Shown one piece after another: positions 34,404 to 42,729 of a stretch of 57,696 bases of DNA. Made by a program: the position numbers and the translations under genes. The stretch comes from Candidatus Krumholzibacteriota bacterium (lineage in GTDB: Bacteria > Krumholzibacteriota > Krumholzibacteriia > Krumholzibacteriales > Krumholzibacteriaceae). Location of the stretch: positions 1 to 57,696 of the forward strand of contig JAUWCL010000022.1 in NCBI GenBank assembly GCA_030609325.1, in the 5' to 3' direction. The stretch's first letter is position 1; the number at the start of each line of letters is the position of its first letter. Below the pieces are notes generated by a model. That model made no database searches and had not been told where the DNA came from. It worked only from the letters and a program-made list of their open reading frames with translations.

Positions 34404-35309
34404 TCAGTTGACAATCATAATGGGCCGTTTGTCGAATACTTCGCCGCCCGAATCTGTCGTCACGACATAGTAGACGCCGCTCATGACCTGGCTGCCGTTC
34501 CGGTTCTCGCCGTCCCAGTACATCGCGTGCTGCATTCCGATGTCCTTGCTCCATACCTCGAGCCCGTTTCCGTCGTAGATCGCCACTTTGCCGTTCTCGG
34601 GCAGGTTCATCAGGCTGAGACTGCTCGTACCCGGATGATACGGAACCGGGAAGATGCTCAGCGCCGGCGCCGACAGAGGGGTCGGGTTCTCGCCGGTGAA
34701 GACGAACGTATCGACCGCCGACACGATCATGCTGTTGTCGTTGTCATAGGAGACGGCTCTGAGATAATACGTCGCTGGAGCGATGAGCTCGCCTGTCGTG
34801 CTCGAGTGGGCCTGCTCGTAACTGGCGTCGTCCCAGGTCGACATCGAGTCGAGCGTGGCGTCGTTGTCGTACTGGATGAACCCTATCGTCGGGAGCTGGG
34901 TCTGCCAGTCGACGTCGAGGCCGTCCGTGCCGGCAGGCTGGATGTCAGTGATCTCGCAGAGGCTTTTAGTTCCCGCGTCCGCGTCCTGAGGGATGGTCAT
35001 TCCTGAGACGAGATTGGAGAAGAGACCTCTGGTGCCTTCGGCGTCCTTTGCCTTCAGGCGGTAGAAGTAGAATGTGCCCTTCTGGAGGTCCGTATCCACG
35101 TAGGTGGTCGTCGAGACATCGACGCTGTCGATTGCCTGGAAACCGGCGTCCGAGGAAAAGGACCTGAAGATAATATATCCGGCTACTTCGGGCTCCGGAT
35201 TCGGAGCCCAGCTGATCATGTAGCTCGTCGTCGACTGGGCCGCCAAGGGTGCCAGAGGGACTATGATAAGAAGAAAGATCAATGATGCTGTCCTGGCGAT
35301 TCTTCTCAT
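34404..35309 (-). CDS. Secreted fibronectin-type III protein with C-terminal sorting domain
   Basis: 301 residues. A signal peptide (TASLIFLLIIVPLAPLAAQ) leads into an Fn3 domain (SWAPNPEPEVAGYIIFRSFS) and a second beta domain. After the linker GENPTPLSAPALSIFPVPYH comes a FlgD-like tail (MNLPENGKVAIYDGNGLEVW) ending VFDKRPIMIVN. It is typical surface/secreted cargo of a type IX-like system, and no catalytic motif is visible. ATG 35309 is chosen for GGAGAG upstream; the longer form uses TTG 35345. It precedes a PorV-like gene in the same operon. Its last 64 codons recur in decayed form at 54361-54554. Confidence 0.8.
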   Translation of the reverse strand: MRRIARTASLIFLLIIVPLAPLAAQSTTSYMISWAPNPEPEVAGYIIFRSFSSDAGFQAIDSVDVSTTTYVDTDLQKGTFYFYRLKAKDAEGTRGLFSNLVSGMTIPQDADAGTKSLCEITDIQPAGTDGLDVDWQTQLPTIGFIQYDNDATLDSMSTWDDASYEQAHSSTTGELIAPATYYLRAVSYDNDNSMIVSAVDTFVFTGENPTPLSAPALSIFPVPYHPGTSSLSLMNLPENGKVAIYDGNGLEVWSKDIGMQHAMYWDGENRNGSQVMSGVYYVVTTDSGGEVFDKRPIMIVN

Positions 35310-35965
35310 GGTCTTTCTCTCCGTCTTACTTTCGATGCTGCTCAAAGGATGAATTTACAGTGCTCTGCAATCCGATTATGCCGTCAGATTGCATTCTGTG
35401 ACACTCGTTGCATTATCCTCCATTTCCGTGGGGCTGTGATCCGGAGAATAGCGTTCCTCATCGTTACCTTCCGTTGTTCATCGAATCCGATGTTGTCCCA
35501 TGCGACGGGTGGATTCCTTGATTCTTTTCTTAATCTGAATGACCGGTAAGCGCAAGCGCAATTTTGCTGCCAAGAAGAAACGACAGTCGGGTGCGGGAAT
35601 CCTGAAGAACAAGCCGGATTCGGATAAGATTGCGTAACTGTTCATCTTAAGGAGAACAAGTCATCCAGGATGTCATGGCAGCGGATGGGGCAATAAAAAT
35701 AAGGAGAGTCCCTCATGACCTTTAACGTCCCTGTGCTGCAGGATGCCGGAACCCGGCTCGTGGAGAAGTACCCCGTGGAACAGGTATCCGAATGTCCCTG
35801 AAAAACGGTAGTATTCGGGAAAGGACCGTGATATGCTTGGTCGTAGACTGAATATCCTGTTATTGCAATGGCTTACATAATCGATGATTGGGCCGACACT
35901 GATGTCCGGGATGATGTCCCGGGCATCATTTGACTGTCTGAAAGAGCTTGGGGAGCGTAGACACC
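35310..35965. other. Intergenic region with small ORFs and a hairpin
   Basis: About 650 bases without a convincing gene. Two tiny frames have partial support. 35539-35637 encodes 32 residues, very Lys/Arg-rich (MTGKRKRNFAAKKKRQ). 35715-35801 encodes 28 residues (MTFNVPVLQDAGTRL) behind AAGGAG at good spacing. A stem GATGTCCGGGA (35901-35911) / TCCCGGGCATC (35917-35927) with a 5-base loop lies just before the acetyltransferase gene and could be a terminator or leader hairpin. Confidence 0.35.
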
Positions 35966-36925
35966 GTGTCAGGATTTATAGACAGGATTAAGCAGATGCT
36001 GCCATCCCCGGTGAGGAGATGTGTGAGGGCGGCGAGGTGTCCCGTCCGTTCTCTCCGGTGGCGATTGGCAGGACACGTCACGAATGAAGATCTTGTCGAT
36101 GGGCTTCATGCCCTCGGTCTGGGAATCGGTGATACTGTCATGGTCCATAGCTCGCTGAGTCGACTCGGACATGTGGAAGGAGGATCCCGGGCGGTCGTTC
36201 AGGCATTGCTCGATGCCGTCGGCAGTGAGGGGTTGGTGGTCATGCCGGCGTATCCCATCAATCGTTCGACTCTTGAGTATCTGGGAACGGACCCTTTGTT
36301 CGACCCTGACGAATCCCCGTCCCGCATGGGAAAGATCACCGAAGAACTCCGGCTGTGGTCCGGAGCAGCGCGCAGCATTCATCCCACACACTCGATCTCT
36401 GCAGTCGGCCAAGATGCGGGAGAACTCGTGCGGGATCATTATCGGGCGGTCACACCTTTTTCCCTGGAGACCCCGTTCGGGAAGTTGCTGGAACGGGATG
36501 CCAGGGTGCTCTGCTTGGGCGTCGGTCTGGAGCCCACGGTTTTCTATCACGTGTTTGAGGATGTTACAGGCGGTTACCCGCTTTCCGTCTACCGGCCGGA
36601 ACCTGAGCGTACCCGGATCTTGGTGGATGGAACCGAATTGACAATCGAGATTCCAGTTCACGATCCGGAACTGGCACGGTTCAGGATCGACCATGATGAC
36701 CAAGTCAGGGATCGAATTACGAAGAAGCTGTCGGAATATGGGCTTCTACGGAGGGGAAAAGTGGGCCATGGCGATTCTTACCTTATCCGGGCGAGGGATC
36801 TGATGTCCGGCCTCGAACGGATGCTGAGCGAGAAAATTGTCATATACAATACTAATCGGATGGAGAGGGAGGGATGGGAACTGCCCGCAGAACTCAGAAC
36901 CGGGCTGGAGCGGAAGACTCCATGA
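35966..36925 (+). CDS. AAC(3)-family N-acetyltransferase
   Basis: 319 residues. Family features are in order: MVHSSLSRLGHVEGGSRAVV, LVVMPAYPI, RMGKITEELRLWSGAARSIH, PTHSISAVGQDAGELV and TPFGKLLERDARVLCLGVGL with the acetyl-CoA site. Despite the name, relatives inside surface-glycan loci are thought to acylate amino-sugars rather than antibiotics. GTG 35966 is favoured because GGGGAG (35950-35955) lies about 10 bases upstream; TTG 35948 overlaps that site. It is the first gene of the second polysaccharide block. Confidence 0.82.
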   Translation: MSGFIDRIKQMLPSPVRRCVRAARCPVRSLRWRLAGHVTNEDLVDGLHALGLGIGDTVMVHSSLSRLGHVEGGSRAVVQALLDAVGSEGLVVMPAYPINRSTLEYLGTDPLFDPDESPSRMGKITEELRLWSGAARSIHPTHSISAVGQDAGELVRDHYRAVTPFSLETPFGKLLERDARVLCLGVGLEPTVFYHVFEDVTGGYPLSVYRPEPERTRILVDGTELTIEIPVHDPELARFRIDHDDQVRDRITKKLSEYGLLRRGKVGHGDSYLIRARDLMSGLERMLSEKIVIYNTNRMEREGWELPAELRTGLERKTP

Positions 36926-36996
36926 CTGTCTGGACCAAGGGAACTGTGAAGCTCACGGGAATATGTTGAGATTCTTCCATCCGGACTAACGGGACA

Positions 36997-38223
36997 ATGA
37001 CGATGTCATCAGTGTCGAAACTGCTAAAAACGATATTGCGCCCATCCCGTGCGGCGTTTATTCTCCATGACCTGTTCAAGCTCGAGCGCTCGGTAAAAGA
37101 AGATAAGGAACATCTGGCCGAAGCGTTCGCCTGGCTCTGCCGTGCCCAGGATGCTGGCGTCACAGGCGGCGTAGCCAGCGGATACTATCCCCCTTACGGA
37201 GGCTGGCTTGAGCCATACCCGGAAACGACCGGGTACATCATTCCGACGCTTCTTCTGTACGGCGAGCGAACCGGTGATTCCGGGCTGGTCGAGCGATGTG
37301 TCAGGATGGGGGACTGGGAGATCGGGATCCAAATGGAAAGTGGGGCAGTGCGTGGTGGAGTAGGAGTCAAGACCTATCCGATTGTCTTCAACGCGGGACA
37401 GGTGATCCTCGGATGGGTGGCGCTATTCAGGAAGACCGGCGAGCAGCGCTTTCTCGAAGCTGCGAAGCGGGCTGCCGACTGGCTCGTGGACATCCAGGAT
37501 CCGGACGGCAAATGGAGCATGCATACACATTTCGATGTCCCTCACACGTATCATTCAAGGGTGGCGTGGCCGGTTCTCGAGATTGCCGATCTGACCGGCG
37601 ACCGCCGGATTCACGACTGTGGTCGAAGGAACATTGAGTGGGTGCTGTCACAGAGGCGCGAAAACGACTGGTTCGATTGCATGGGCTTCAAAAAGGATGA
37701 TTCGCCCCTGACCCACACTATTGCTTACACAATCCGGGGCCTCATCGAAAGTTCCCGGTTCCTCGATGAAGAATCGAAGCGCAAGACGCTCGACGCTGCG
37801 GGAAAGGCCGCCGCACGGGTGATGTCACACTACCTACACCACGATGCGTTCCCGGACGGAGACTCGTCCACGGATATGAGACCACCGCCCCTGCCGGCGA
37901 CCTTCGATTCGGACTGGGAATCCGTGGATAGGTATTCCTGTATAACAGGCAATGCCCAGATGGCGATCAACTGGCTCAGGCTGTACCAGCTTGAAGGGGA
38001 CGCGGGACTGCTGGATGCTGCGAGAATGATCATCGATCAGATCAAGCAGACGCAGTCGCTGACCTCGGGCGATCCCGGCATCCGTGGAGCCGTTCCAGGT
38101 TCCTCTCCCTGTTGGGGAAAGTATAATCCCTTCTCCTTTCCCAACTGGGCGACAAAGTTCTTCGCCGATGCTCTGATGCTTCAGGAGTCGGTTCTGCAAT
38201 CGCGGGAAGAATCGGGGGTTTGA
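36997..38223 (+). CDS. Alpha/alpha-toroid protein of a polysaccharide locus
   Basis: 408 residues, soluble, with repeated helix pairs. Each carries small-aromatic turns such as GGWLEPYPETTGYIIPTLL, LEAAKRAADWLVDIQDPDGK and GDRRIHDCGRRNIEWVLSQR. This is the (alpha/alpha)6 fold shared by terpene cyclases and several glycoside hydrolase/lyase families. Homologues annotated only as hypothetical occur in EPS clusters. No signal peptide is seen, so it may act on lipid-linked sugars in the cytoplasm. Catalytic residues cannot be assigned with confidence; Trp/Asp/His-rich patches are candidates. It lies 71 bases after the AAC(3)-like gene. Confidence 0.6.
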   Translation: MTMSSVSKLLKTILRPSRAAFILHDLFKLERSVKEDKEHLAEAFAWLCRAQDAGVTGGVASGYYPPYGGWLEPYPETTGYIIPTLLLYGERTGDSGLVERCVRMGDWEIGIQMESGAVRGGVGVKTYPIVFNAGQVILGWVALFRKTGEQRFLEAAKRAADWLVDIQDPDGKWSMHTHFDVPHTYHSRVAWPVLEIADLTGDRRIHDCGRRNIEWVLSQRRENDWFDCMGFKKDDSPLTHTIAYTIRGLIESSRFLDEESKRKTLDAAGKAAARVMSHYLHHDAFPDGDSSTDMRPPPLPATFDSDWESVDRYSCITGNAQMAINWLRLYQLEGDAGLLDAARMIIDQIKQTQSLTSGDPGIRGAVPGSSPCWGKYNPFSFPNWATKFFADALMLQESVLQSREESGV

Positions 38224-38327
38224 TCCGGATATCCTTGAATTTAGTTGAAATTTTTCCGGAACTCTTGATAAAACAGGGAGTTACCGCCCAGGGATCTAAC
38301 TGATCAGATGTTATCCGGAACCGGCAG

Positions 38328-39041
38328 CATTCAAACAATCTCATCGAAGGCAATATCATCACAAACTGCGGCGAGACGACGACATTTGGTAAGCCCGGTA
38401 TCCATGTATCGGGCTCGAACAACACGATCCGTAAGAACGTCATCTACAACTCGGGGAGCCAGCCGATCATAATGAAGACACAGGTTGTTATAGGCACGCT
38501 TTTCAGCGCAGATGACAAATACATCTACAACAATACGATATTCAACTGCTGGTATGGTTTCGGGCTGCTAGTCAAGAACAACGTCAGCCCCGAGTGCTCG
38601 GCGGAGGGCAACGCCATATTCAACAACTGCATCAGGCGTAACGCACAGGGAGCGGACAACGCGATCCTCATCAGCTGGGCCAGAGACGCGGATTACGGAG
38701 GTAGATGGGTCGAGTGGAGACTGCCAGAGGTCCAGGTGAACGATTCGGGCGCATGGGGTGGCAGCATAGGGAACGATCCGCTCCTCAGGAGCGAATCCCC
38801 CAAAACATCCGGACTGACTAACGACTGGTAGCATTTTCAGGAGACGAGTCCCTGCGTGAACGCAGATATCCCCGTCTATGATGAGATCGGTGCCTACGTG
38901 TCGTTACTCAATCCCGAATATGGATGGGGGAATCTTATCTATGTCGGTTCGGCACCCGACATCGGTGCATTCGAGTTCGACGGGAAGAATCCCGCGCCGC
39001 TTTCTTGGCTGTTCATCAGGATATCACCGACAAACCGTTGA
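38328..39041 (+). pseudogene. Decayed beta-helix protein, paralogue of the gene at 54830-56581
   Basis: The frame starts mid-protein (NNLIEGNIITNCGETTTFGK), without a signal peptide or start. It aligns by eye with the C-terminal 280 residues of the beta-helix protein at 54.8 kb. About 60 residues between GNAIF and NNCIRRN are deleted, and there is an in-frame TAG at 38829-38831 (TNDW stop). After the stop the same frame continues (NADIPVYDEIGAYVSLLNPE, APDIGAFEFDGKNPAPLS) to 39041. It is a relic. Confidence 0.85.
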
Positions 39042-39131
39042 CGCGGCAACTGATTCATGACATGCAGGTAAGCGGTATTCTGCATGTGATCCGCGATCCG
39101 TTCAACAGTGTGCGCGCCTGCTCTCGGCCTC
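39011..39131. repeat. Copy A of a 120-bp duplication (inverted partner 54737-54860)
   Basis: This segment covers the 3' end of the beta-helix relic, the spacer and the last codons of the convergent glycosyltransferase. It is nearly identical, in inverted orientation, to 54737-54860; only scattered substitutions and a 3-base indel are seen by eye. Confidence 0.8.
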
Positions 39132-40262
39132 CACGACCAGCTTCGAGATCTCCTCGATCTTCGTTTCCCATGTCTCGGTCCGCGCCACGCGGTCGATCTC
39201 TTCACTCGAGGCCAGATGGCGTCCGGACAGCTCTTCCTTCAGCGCAACGTCGAACGCGTCCCGGTCAGGTGCGATTCGTACGACGTTACTGTAGACGCTG
39301 ATCTCCGGCAGGTCGACCGAGACGACCGGTATCCCCAGGGCGAGGTACTCCTTCATCTTGATCGGGTTGACGTTGATTGTGAGCTCGTTGATCTTGAAGG
39401 GGATCAGCCCGATGTCGAACCGCCTCGCGTATTCGACGAGTTCCCCATATTTCTTCTGACCGAGAAAGTGTGCGTTCGGATGAGCGGCTACCTGCCCGAC
39501 ATCGACCGAGCACTCCCCGATGAACACGAAGCTCATATCTGGATTCCGCGCGACAACGAATTCAAGCAGCTCAAGGTCGATCCATTCGTGGATCAGCCCG
39601 AAAAAGCCCGCAATCGGCCTGCCGATCGCCTCGATATCGGGAGGCGGGGGCGAGCCGCTCATGCGCCCGTTGTGGAAGTAGTGGTAGTCGACTCCGTGCG
39701 GCAGGTAATAGGTATATTCGTTGTACGGCTTCCTGCTGTCGTAGAGCGACCGTGCCGAGGCGAGGACGAGATCGGACATCCGGCAGAGCTCGTGCTCCTG
39801 ATCGACGATGGTCCCGTCGATGAAGGAGAACTTGCTCCATTCGTCGACGCAATGGTACACGACGAGCCGTGGATCCATCCTCCTGATGATGTAGCTGACG
39901 TTTGGCATGTACGACCAGTAGATAACATCACGCATGCGGAGCTTCCGGATGTAATGATCCAGAGACGTCTTGAGGACCGCGGCGTTGATCTTCCTCGCAA
40001 TCCCGGAGCGATGAAACGGTATGATAACAGGCGTGAAGATGTACAGGTCGTCGTGGATCCGCTCGGCCCCCTCGGAGAAGGAACGGAGCTTCCCGGCGAT
40101 TCGCCGCAGGTCGCGACCGCCGAGCCCGGGCCGCCGCAAACCTATTGAGTTTATCCAGAGGACGCGATTACGCGTCGAGAGCAGCCGCATTATGTGGTGC
40201 TTGCTCGTCGGGTCACCGTGCCATTCGTTGGCGAAGCAGATGATGTTCCTTCCTTCGATCAC
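39102..40262 (-). CDS. Glycosyltransferase, GT1/GT4-like (TuaH-like)
   Basis: 386 residues, soluble GT-B fold. The N-terminus is IICFANEWHGDPTSKHHIMR. The acceptor half has VVYHCVDEWSKF and YYLPHGVDYHYFHNG. The donor half has GFFGLIHEWIDLELLEFV, FLGQKKYGELVEYARRFDIG, INPIKMKEYLALGIPVVS-like NPIKMKEYLALGIPVVS and DLPEI. This is the pattern of TuaH and related teichuronic-acid or EPS transferases. The donor sugar cannot be told. It is the only minus-strand transferase in this block, convergent with the beta-helix relic. Its last codons recur at 54737-54766. Confidence 0.85.
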   Translation of the reverse strand: MIEGRNIICFANEWHGDPTSKHHIMRLLSTRNRVLWINSIGLRRPGLGGRDLRRIAGKLRSFSEGAERIHDDLYIFTPVIIPFHRSGIARKINAAVLKTSLDHYIRKLRMRDVIYWSYMPNVSYIIRRMDPRLVVYHCVDEWSKFSFIDGTIVDQEHELCRMSDLVLASARSLYDSRKPYNEYTYYLPHGVDYHYFHNGRMSGSPPPPDIEAIGRPIAGFFGLIHEWIDLELLEFVVARNPDMSFVFIGECSVDVGQVAAHPNAHFLGQKKYGELVEYARRFDIGLIPFKINELTINVNPIKMKEYLALGIPVVSVDLPEISVYSNVVRIAPDRDAFDVALKEELSGRHLASSEEIDRVARTETWETKIEEISKLVVEAESRRAHC

Positions 40263-40430
40263 GGTTCGCTCCTTCTCTGGTACGGGGATTGCGACTCATC
40301 GAAGTACAGCCGAAAACCAGCGAATGCGTCAAGGGCAATTTTACGCGAGGTCAGGAGGATATAATCGTTGTCCACTTGTTTTCCGTGGAGTAAGGTGTTG
40401 GCGTTTGCTAGGCCCTGAAGGAGAGATCGG

Positions 40431-41531
40431 ATGACTACTGGAAAGGTGCTAATGGTCGGGCCCTATCCGCCTCCCGAAGGCGGCTGGTCGACAGCGATTC
40501 GCGAGGAGCGTGAAGAGCTCGAGAAACGCGGAGTGGATTGCCGCGTGCTAAACATCGGCGAGAGCAGGCGGGAAGCGAACAAAGAATACATCTGCGTCCA
40601 CAGCGGGACGGATCTCATCGTAAAGCTGCTCCGGCACGGATTGTCCGGCTACAGGTTCAGGCTCCACATGAACGGGGACTCGCTGAAGGGCATGGCGATC
40701 GTGATGGCCGCCAGTCTGATCAGTGCAGTATGCCTGCGCCGGCCCTGTCTTTCCTTCCATGCGGGGATCGACCAGCGGCACTTTCCGCACCACGGTAATC
40801 TGCTGCGCTGGATCGTGTGGACGCTGGTTTTCAATCTTTCCCGGATAATAATCTGCGACAGTAACGAAATCAGGGACCGCATCCTCGTATACCGAATAGG
40901 CAGGCGGGGAGTGTACGGTGTGTCACCTTTCTCGAGTCGCAGGGTGGCCTATGTCCCGGTTACGCCTGACGCCGTGGTGCAGTCGTTTCTGTCCAGCCAC
41001 GAACCGGTCCTTTTCTCGTACTTTGCCTACCGGCCGGAGTACGATATCGGCATGCTCCTCGAGGCCGTGAGGCGCCTGCGGGACAGATCCCCCGGGCTCG
41101 GGCTCCTCGCAGTGGACGACCGTTCACATCCGGATCCTGCGGTTACGAAAGCTGCGCGGGCCCTGCTGGAGGGGGATCAGTTGCGCGGAGCAGTGTTGAC
41201 GACCGGCGAGGTGGGCAGGGACGAGTTCCTGACCCTGATGAGCATGTCGCATATCTATGTCAGGACGCCCCTGACCGACGGCGTCTGCTCCTCCGTCCTA
41301 GAGGCGCTTTACATGCAGGTGCCCGTCGTCGCGGCGGATAACGGGACGAGGCCGCCCGGGGTCGTGACGTACAACGGCTCCAGCATCGAAGATATGGTAT
41401 CAACTATTGACAGGGCGATCGAGGACCGCGAACAGCTGAAGGAATCTATCGGGAAGCAGGCCCCGCAGGTCGAGGACACGGTTGCGCAGCTCGCCGACAT
41501 CGTGCAGGATAACTGCGGAATGAAGAGCTGA
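40431..41531 (+). CDS. GT4-like glycosyltransferase
   Basis: 366 residues. It opens with KVLMVGPYPPPEGGWSTAIR, the nucleotide-sugar-transferase N-terminus with a glycine loop. The C-terminal half includes AVLTTGEVGRDEFLTLMSMS, IYVRTPLTDGVCSSVLEALY and MQVPVVAADNGTRPPGVV, the donor-binding region of GT4, with the E-x7-E type acid in SVLEALY. It probably adds one sugar to the lipid-linked repeat unit. It is divergent from the GT at 39.1 kb and 51 bases upstream of the next transferase. Confidence 0.85.
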   Translation: MTTGKVLMVGPYPPPEGGWSTAIREEREELEKRGVDCRVLNIGESRREANKEYICVHSGTDLIVKLLRHGLSGYRFRLHMNGDSLKGMAIVMAASLISAVCLRRPCLSFHAGIDQRHFPHHGNLLRWIVWTLVFNLSRIIICDSNEIRDRILVYRIGRRGVYGVSPFSSRRVAYVPVTPDAVVQSFLSSHEPVLFSYFAYRPEYDIGMLLEAVRRLRDRSPGLGLLAVDDRSHPDPAVTKAARALLEGDQLRGAVLTTGEVGRDEFLTLMSMSHIYVRTPLTDGVCSSVLEALYMQVPVVAADNGTRPPGVVTYNGSSIEDMVSTIDRAIEDREQLKESIGKQAPQVEDTVAQLADIVQDNCGMKS

Positions 41532-41582
41532 TCTCTCGGGAGCCCGATCGGATGCGCCCGTGGAAACAGTAAAGGTGGAAGT

Positions 41583-42707
41583 ATGGATGAAGGTGCTAAG
41601 ATACGGGTGATGTTCGTTACACCGTGTTTCGGCTACGGCGGCCTCGAGCGCGTTATGCTTGATATCGTCGCCAATCTCGATCGGTCCCGCTTCACGCCCT
41701 CGTTCTGTACCCTGCTCGCCCCCGACGCCGAGATGTTCCGGAAGCTCGAGCGGCTCGACATCCCCTGCACGGTGCTCGACAAGGGGGAAGGCGTAAGCTG
41801 GTCGCTCGTCTTCAGGCTCGCCCGCCTTCTGCGCAGGAAGCGGATAGACCTCGTCAACTCCCACGATATAGGGGCTACACTCTATGCGGCCCCCGCCGCG
41901 AGGCTCGCCGGCATCGACACTGTCGTACATACCGACCACAGCCAGATTCTCACGAAGAAACGCCTTCTACCCGTCTACAGGTGGATAATGCAGCACCTCG
42001 TCACCAGCTCGGTCACAGTCTCACTCGATCTCGAGGAGTACATTGCCAGCGAGATGCGCGTCGACAGGAGCAGGATCGAAACGATTCCCAACGGAATCGA
42101 TGTGACGAGGTTCTCCGTCGCCAGTGACAATTCCACCCTGAGGAAGGAACTGGGGATCGAAGAGGGATCAATGGTGATCGGGACGGTCGGAAGGCTCACC
42201 GAGCAGAAGGGGATGGTATTTCTGATCGATGCCTTCGGGGAGATCTCGAGGCGCTTCCCCGGAGCAGTCCTCGTCATTGTCGGTGACGGCGAGCTGCGGA
42301 CCGATCTGGAGGACCGTTCAGTGAGTAAGGGCCTGGGGGACAGGATCATTTTCACCGGCGTCCGCGACGACATACCGCGGTTGCTCGGCCTGTTCGACGT
42401 ATTCGTACTACCGTCACTGTGGGAGGGACAGCCGATAACAATAATGGAAGCGATGGCCTCGGGCAGGTCGATTGTTGCGACCGATGTGGGGGGTAACAGT
42501 GAGATACTGCGATCGGGAGAATTCGGGCTGCTTGTTCCTGCGAAGGATCCTGGCGCTCTGGCTGGAGCGGTAGGTCGGCTGCTCGACGATACGACACTGG
42601 CGGTAAAGATAGGGGAGAAGGCCAGGGCGCATGCCGTGGCCGAGTTGAACAGCACCTCGATGACGAGGCGATACGAGGACGTATTCATATCCTGCCTGAG
42701 CGTGTAG
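41583..42707 (+). CDS. GT4 family glycosyltransferase
   Basis: 374 residues with the whole GT4 signature: FVTPCFGYGGLERVMLDIVA, HTDHSQIL, IPNGIDVTRFSV, IGTVGRLTEQKGMVFLIDAF, VIVGDGELRTDLE, VFVLPSLWEGQPITIMEAMA and ATDVGGNSEIL. Retaining transfer from a UDP- or GDP-sugar is expected at the cytoplasmic face. It is preceded by GGTGGAAGT near 41572-41580. It works in the same block as the flanking transferases. Confidence 0.9.
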   Translation: MDEGAKIRVMFVTPCFGYGGLERVMLDIVANLDRSRFTPSFCTLLAPDAEMFRKLERLDIPCTVLDKGEGVSWSLVFRLARLLRRKRIDLVNSHDIGATLYAAPAARLAGIDTVVHTDHSQILTKKRLLPVYRWIMQHLVTSSVTVSLDLEEYIASEMRVDRSRIETIPNGIDVTRFSVASDNSTLRKELGIEEGSMVIGTVGRLTEQKGMVFLIDAFGEISRRFPGAVLVIVGDGELRTDLEDRSVSKGLGDRIIFTGVRDDIPRLLGLFDVFVLPSLWEGQPITIMEAMASGRSIVATDVGGNSEILRSGEFGLLVPAKDPGALAGAVGRLLDDTTLAVKIGEKARAHAVAELNSTSMTRRYEDVFISCLSV

Positions 42708-42729
42708 GTGCGGTCATCCTGACCCGTTA

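Noticed and set aside
35966-36925. Reading the AAC(3)-like gene as an antibiotic resistance determinant
   Set aside because: Its position at the head of a glycan block and the wide role of this family in sugar acylation make resistance an unsupported call.
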